Source: Lumbricus rubellus (Eukaryota; Annelida; Clitellata; Crassiclitellata; Lumbricidae). Taken from it: a stretch of 64,000 nucleotides of DNA. Shown one piece after another: positions 59,454 to 64,000 of this stretch. The position numbers and the translations under genes are program-made. The stretch covers positions 2,852,297 through 2,916,296 of the forward strand of contig OX243824.1 in assembly GCA_945859605.1 (NCBI GenBank), given 5' to 3'. The notes under the pieces are model-generated. The model was not told the origin of the DNA, searched no databases, and saw only the letters and a program-made list of their open reading frames with translations. Every line of letters starts with the position of its first letter. Position 1 is the stretch's first letter.

Positions 59454-60222
59454 GTCTGCAATAACAATAGTTATCTATAATTGCACAGATATTTATTTTT
59501 AGACACCTTTTTAACGTTGTTTACAAATTTTATATAAGCATTAGCCGTCGTTAGGCAGCGAGTATATGAGCAGGATTCTAGGCACAAGCTTAAACCGCAG
59601 AACATGCATTGTGAAGGTCATTTCCGAGCAGGGAAGCATTATTTTATTATCATTCTGAGATGGATGGAGAAACGGATTAGGATGGGAGGTAAAGAGTTGG
59701 ACGGAAGTGGAGGGTTTATGGGTGGGATGTAAGGGCTCGAAGTGATGGAAAGAGACAGCGATGCGGATAGGAAAGAAGGGTTGTGGAGAAGCGGGAGTTG
59801 AGGGAGACAGAGAGGATTAGAGAGCGGACTTTATAATTATGGACGATAATGATGATGTTGTTGCGGTTGTTGATGTCGATGATGATGCTTACGATTATGA
59901 TGAAATTATTGCAGCCGAGTTACAGATTGGTGGATTTTTTGGGGAGGGGACAGGCGTATCACATCTTTGAAGAAAAGTATTTTAGCGACCGTGTATGACC
60001 AAAGGGCCTTTACAGTCTTTCGAGTTGTTTCTGATTTCCTGTTGTTTCATGTCGTTTGTTTCTTTATCCGGTGTTCCTCTCGTCCTCTCGGTTGTTTCTC
60101 GAATCTCGATGATTGTGTCCTTCCTTTCTCTCTGTATCTACAACACTTTCAGTTTCTTCGGTCAGAGCTGTTGATGCGTCTCTTTCTTTCTGTATCTACA
60201 ACACTTAACAAACGAACATGCA

Positions 60223-61925
60223 TTAACCTTTATCTTCCCAGACACAGAAATAGTCATTCTATCATTTCTGAACTTTGTTATTATACAGTTTACCACCTAG
60301 ATAGAGGCAATTAATTAAAAAAATAATTTATTTTCTGTTCATATAAAAATTATATATATGTTCCCAAAGTGGAACGTTGGGTCACTTTGACTAGTATAGG
60401 CATCAAGCATTAGTAAAAGTATAACTTTTTCCAAATGATGCATATATACAATTTTTTAAAAGGTGTGAATCACAAAGGTTAATACTCCACCTCTACCCCA
60501 AATTTTACACACCCCATCCTCAAAATTCCACTCCGCCCCACCCTTCCACCCCACCAAACCCCATGAAATGCTCACATATGAAATTTATGAAAAATAATGT
60601 TTCAATTTGTTTTCATACCGGTCCCAACGAACCACTACGCTGACCGTATCCCACAAAGTCCCACAGCAATCCCCCACCCACCCTACCCACCCAACCCAAC
60701 CCTAATCCACCTCCTCCAAATTTGCCCCCACACAGTCCCACATGTCTGAAGTAAGGTTTCTCGGTCAAACCTCCTCTTCACTTCGAACGCACACGGCCCA
60801 CGTCAACCACATACTCCAACCGTCCATCTATAACCCACCTCCACCCTACTCCGGCCCACTCCACCCCATTCCCACCCTCCACTCCGACCCACCTCTTAAA
60901 ATGCGCAACATAGGAAATTCATGAAAACAATTTTTTACTTTGTTTTTCACCTTGGCTCTTCCTTCCCACTTTGACCCCACCCAACACACTAGCCTACAAC
61001 CCCATACCACAACCGTCCAACCCCATCCACCTCCACTCTAATTCAGGCCTACCCACCCCATCTCCCACCCCTCCATGACTCCACTCCGCGAAAGGCTCAA
61101 CATTTGAAATTCATAGCAAAAAATAATGTTTCACTTGGTTTTCACCTTTGGTCTCACCGCACCGCACCCTACCATCCCAAAATCCTCACCCCACCCCGCC
61201 ATACCCTGTCCCCACACAACCCACCCTGCGGGAAAACGGAGTAATTATATAGGCTAATCAGAATTTAAATATAGCCTACGTTTAAAACATCACGCTGCAG
61301 AAGGCCTAACGCAACTTTTCAAGCTCCTCAAATCCCGAAAAAACCAGTAGGCTACTATATAATAAAATAATAAAAAATAGGCCTAAAATAATAATAATGA
61401 ATAAAATAATAATAATACTATAATTAATAATAATAGTATTCATGTTCATATTAGAATGAAAACTACAATCAACGTAAATTTTGTAGCGAGCAGGGCAAAT
61501 TTCAATAGAACGTAAAAGTATTGTTTCAACTAGTGAGAGTGACCCAACGTTCCCAAAGTGGAACATATCTAAAATCAGCTGCGTTGCTCACTCGTAGAGC
61601 ACTACTATTAAAAAAATTGACCATAACTAGACAGAATAGACACAGTTCAATCCAAATGTACAATAAAAGCAATTAGTTATCATGCATTCGCTACAAAAAA
61701 TAATTTGCAATATTTTTTTAGCAAAAACGTCATTTTTTGCCAAATTTGTATCAAAATAACTATTTTATTAGCAGCAACATACTCGAAACAAAAGTAAATA
61801 AACATGCACCCATCATTGGCCAAGTAAATGAATATCAATACGATGACTTACAGTAGGTTTTACCGTCTCTGCAAATTTGTTAATAATATGTTCCACTTTG
61901 GGAACGTTGGGTCAATAAAGGTTAA
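60223..61925. mobile_element. Possible TTAA-flanked element D, 1,695 bp
   Basis: TTAACCTTTAT at 60223 and its inverse ATAAAGGTTAA ending 61925 form an 11-bp pair, with only 7 bp inside the TTAA. The near-palindrome GTTCCCAAAGTGGAAC or GTTCCACTTTGGGAAC, each next to CGTTGGGTCA, occurs at about 60359, 61550 (inverted) and 61890. The interior has C-rich CCACCCCACC sequence with three related blocks containing AAATTYATGAAAA near 60585, 60918 and 61108. The weak end match makes this the least certain of the set. Confidence 0.5.
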
Positions 61926-62085
61926 TAAGACAATGTGCTTTTTATTATTGTTTTTTGTATATATTTTTGGTATTTCTCAGGCTTTACCCATATGATTCGC
62001 TATAGGCTATACAGAATTATATCACAGTAATGAATGATTTATATACATGGTAGTATTGTATAAAATAAAATTAATTTTTTTACAG

Positions 62086-62087
<2 letters not shown>

Positions 62088-62120
<33 letters not shown>
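62088..62120. repeat. (TA)n microsatellite
   Basis: About 33 bases of TA. Confidence 0.95.
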
Positions 62121-62123
<3 letters not shown>

Positions 62124-62139
62124 GTAGTGCATGACATTA

Positions 62140-62760
62140 TGTTATGTTTACGTTCCTCTATTTCTTATGGTTGGACCTGTTGTTTAGGCTTTAGGGAGGG
62201 GACCCCCTTAAAGCATCTTACCATCCTTGATCTCACCGATCAACCTTACCACCTCCCTCTGCAGACCCGTGATCTGCAAGATGTTCCTCGTGGTGCAGGC
62301 GACTCCAAGTTGTTGGCACTTGTTGTGGATCTTTCGGCTGATGTCCTTCCGCGAGCACTCCAGCAGAAGATGATCGATGGTGTCCGGAACGTTGCAGTCC
62401 TCGCAGTTGCCATCCGGGTGTAGCTTGATCTTGCGAAGCCACTGGTTCAGCAGAACTCGACCCAGTCGCAGTCTCGTCATCTGAACCTCGAGCTTCCGCG
62501 GGGCATCCGTTTACTTGATCCTGGTTGACACAAGCGGCTCGATCTACTTGTAGAAGGCTGCCTTCGGATCGTCGGTGTACAGATAGAAGAGATGCGGCTG
62601 CCAATTTCATTTATGAAGTCTGAGGCCGACGGGTTGAGCGGCCACAATGTCTCTAGGGTCACCGGCTGAAAGATGTACGAAGTGGGCCGACATCCGTATT
62701 TTTGCTTTTTGCGGATGGCCGCCAGCACTGATGCAGACCCGACCAAACCGTTGCTCTTAT
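62140..62760 (-). mobile_element. Non-LTR retrotransposon remnant, RNase H/C-terminal type
   Basis: The minus frame 62208-62480 reads MTRLRLGRVLLNQWLRKI and CEDCNVPDTIDHLLLEC, the Cys-Cys-His-Cys C-terminal finger seen after RNase H in several non-LTR elements. A second frame (62477-62746) reads YIFQPVTLETLWPLNPSASD then EIGSRISSICT, a peptide common next to such remnants. The frames are broken relative to each other; a dead copy. Confidence 0.65.
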
Positions 62761-63010
62761 TATTATTATTTCTTAAAAATTATTATAACTCCTGTTGCCA
62801 CTTCTCCAGAACGTAGCGGTTATCACACATTTAAGCGCAATATTTGTATAAGTAGCGTGAATGAATTGCTTTTGAAAAGGTGTCCATCTGGTCTATACGC
62901 TATAATTATCTATTCTGTGGAAGTAACTCAGTAGTTGAAAAGTTATAAAGTGAAACTTTGAAATTCTTTTGTTTGACACTAAAACATAATATTATAAACT
63001 AGAAGATGTT

Positions 63011-63168
63011 AAACCTAAATATACCATTTTGTGCAGAAATGAATGCTGAATCCATAGGTGTATTACAAGTTATGATATCTCAAACCAAACCCAAAATCCC
63101 GGTGTGGTGGTAACCCCCCCCCCCTTGGTAGTCAGTGTTACAAAAAAGCTTGGTAGCCTGAGAATTAA
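63011..63168. mobile_element. Truncated copy of the right end of element C
   Basis: AAACCTAAATATACCATTTT through AGCTTGGTAGCC matches 57788-57940 almost base for base in the same orientation. The palindrome is degraded (GGTGTGGTGGTAACCCCCCC), and the end reads TGAGAATTAA instead of CGAGGGTTAA. Confidence 0.85.
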
Positions 63169-63873
63169 TTACGACGATGACAGCGATGTCTACTGAAGAC
63201 GATTGTGATGACGGTTATAGTGACAATTAGGCTACAATGATGACAACAGACTATATATTATATTAATACCAACAATAAGACACTCGTTGTTACTAGGTCT
63301 CAAACGCCAAACGTCATTGCCCAAATCGTTTTCCACACCGTTCTATTTGCATGTTTTTTTATTCAGAAATGTAATGATGCATGTAACACTTGTAACAATC
63401 AGCTTTCACAAATTGCTTTATTATTACTTTCCTCTCCTATTAATTAATTTATATAATTTTGTATTCATTTGACTTAAATTTTAAAGCTTTACATAATTAA
63501 TTATACTATAATATCTAACCTAGAAATTGCATTATCATTCATCTGATTTAGTCAAGTATGTAAGTAGCCTAAATAGATTCTTCGTTTATTCAGCCAACCA
63601 AACCGATCTTTGATTTTTAACTTAAAATTAAATTAGCATCGTAAAGTATTTCCTGCTACTAGTTTCTTTTCATTAAGTTGTCCGACCATGTGAAAATTCG
63701 CTCATGTTATCTGGGACGAAAGAAATAGGAGTTTATCGGAGAGTGTCCTTGTCATAAAGAGGAGCGGTTATAGCCTAGAGTTCGTCAAGGACCAGATAAT
63801 TTTTTTTTAGTATATTTATGCTGTAATACCAAATTATGAGTCTTATGATTTTATGTACCCGTATTTGATTTAG

Positions 63874-64000
63874 ACTTGGTCGAAAGTGCAGACGTTCTGT
63901 TCTCCTGACGGTCCAAAGGGCATGAACCGAAGACTGATGACCTTTAACCCCGATGACCTTCACGAATTCATCGTCGAAAGAACCTTCGACCTTCTCAAGG
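63874..64000 (+). CDS. Dynein-stalk-like protein, exon 5 (runs off the window)
   Basis: The acceptor GTATTTGATTTAG opens phase 0, as exon 4 requires. The peptide TWSKVQTFCSPDGPKGMNRR, LMTFNPDDLHEFIVERTFDL, LK continues the dynein-tip pattern. In dyneins the LLLGE motif is followed by a Trp near DW, a short helix, a FxxxLxxFxxxxI stretch and a final helix. The match of both order and spacing across an independently predicted splice junction is the best evidence for the gene model. The exon is open at 64000. Confidence 0.72.

Larger units (their letters stand above)
59454..63873 (+). other. Intron 4 of the dynein-stalk-like gene
   Basis: The 4.4-kb intron holds element D (60227-61921), a (TA)n run at 62090-62120, retrotransposon remnants (62140-62760) and the element C fragment (63011-63168). 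Between 59640 and 60220 and between 63170 and 63873 no feature was recognised. Confidence 0.6.

Overview
The window is a 64-kb piece of a metazoan nuclear genome, most likely a marine invertebrate. The evidence is AT-rich intron-containing DNA, long simple-sequence tracts, tRNA-type SINEs, several lineages of non-LTR reverse transcriptase, a Ty3/Gypsy element, small terminal-inverted-repeat elements, and a Beta3/BHLHE22-type bHLH gene. The species cannot be fixed from sequence alone.

There are few host genes. (1) A bHLH transcription factor on the minus strand (about 31518 down to 28889) is assembled here from two exons whose splice phases match. Its 1.7-kb intron holds a broken non-LTR retrotransposon, and its downstream flank is a CCAAT/GC-box-like minisatellite that seems to supply the last residues of the protein. 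(2) A plus-strand gene of at least three, probably five, exons runs from about 51661 (or 58171) off the right edge. Its last two exons together resemble the microtubule-binding stalk tip of dynein heavy chains. (3) A plus-strand transposase-like gene at 36174-38014 is intact except for one apparent missing T in a T-run. (4) A possible first exon lies at 17107-17340 on the minus strand.

Layout: 1-5174 SINEs, minisatellite and decayed retrotransposon tails; 5175-16283 an intact-looking 11.1-kb Gypsy element with equal-length LTRs and a CTAT target duplication; 16284-23757 MITEs, microsatellites and unassigned DNA; 23758-26480 two non-LTR retrotransposon remnants and a SINE; 28130-31611 the bHLH locus; 32180-32520 a G-rich tract; 34723-38440 a hAT-like MITE and the transposase-like gene; 39260-43750 a large simple-sequence zone; 44573-46690 retrotransposon tails and a foldback; 47565-51426 a TTAA-flanked element carrying a second, nested DNA transposon; 51661-64000 the dynein-stalk-like gene, whose introns are loaded with a reverse transcriptase, a SINE and several more TTAA-flanked elements.

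The most unusual structural theme is a set of TTAA-flanked elements (47569-51422, 56479-56933, 56966-57942, perhaps 60227-61921). Their terminal repeats start with CC or CCC, and short GC-rich palindromes sit just inside them. Other points of note are the Gypsy reading frame that starts inside its own 5' LTR, a perfect 39-bp foldback at the 5' truncation of an intronic retrotransposon, and three small elements with 8-bp target duplications.
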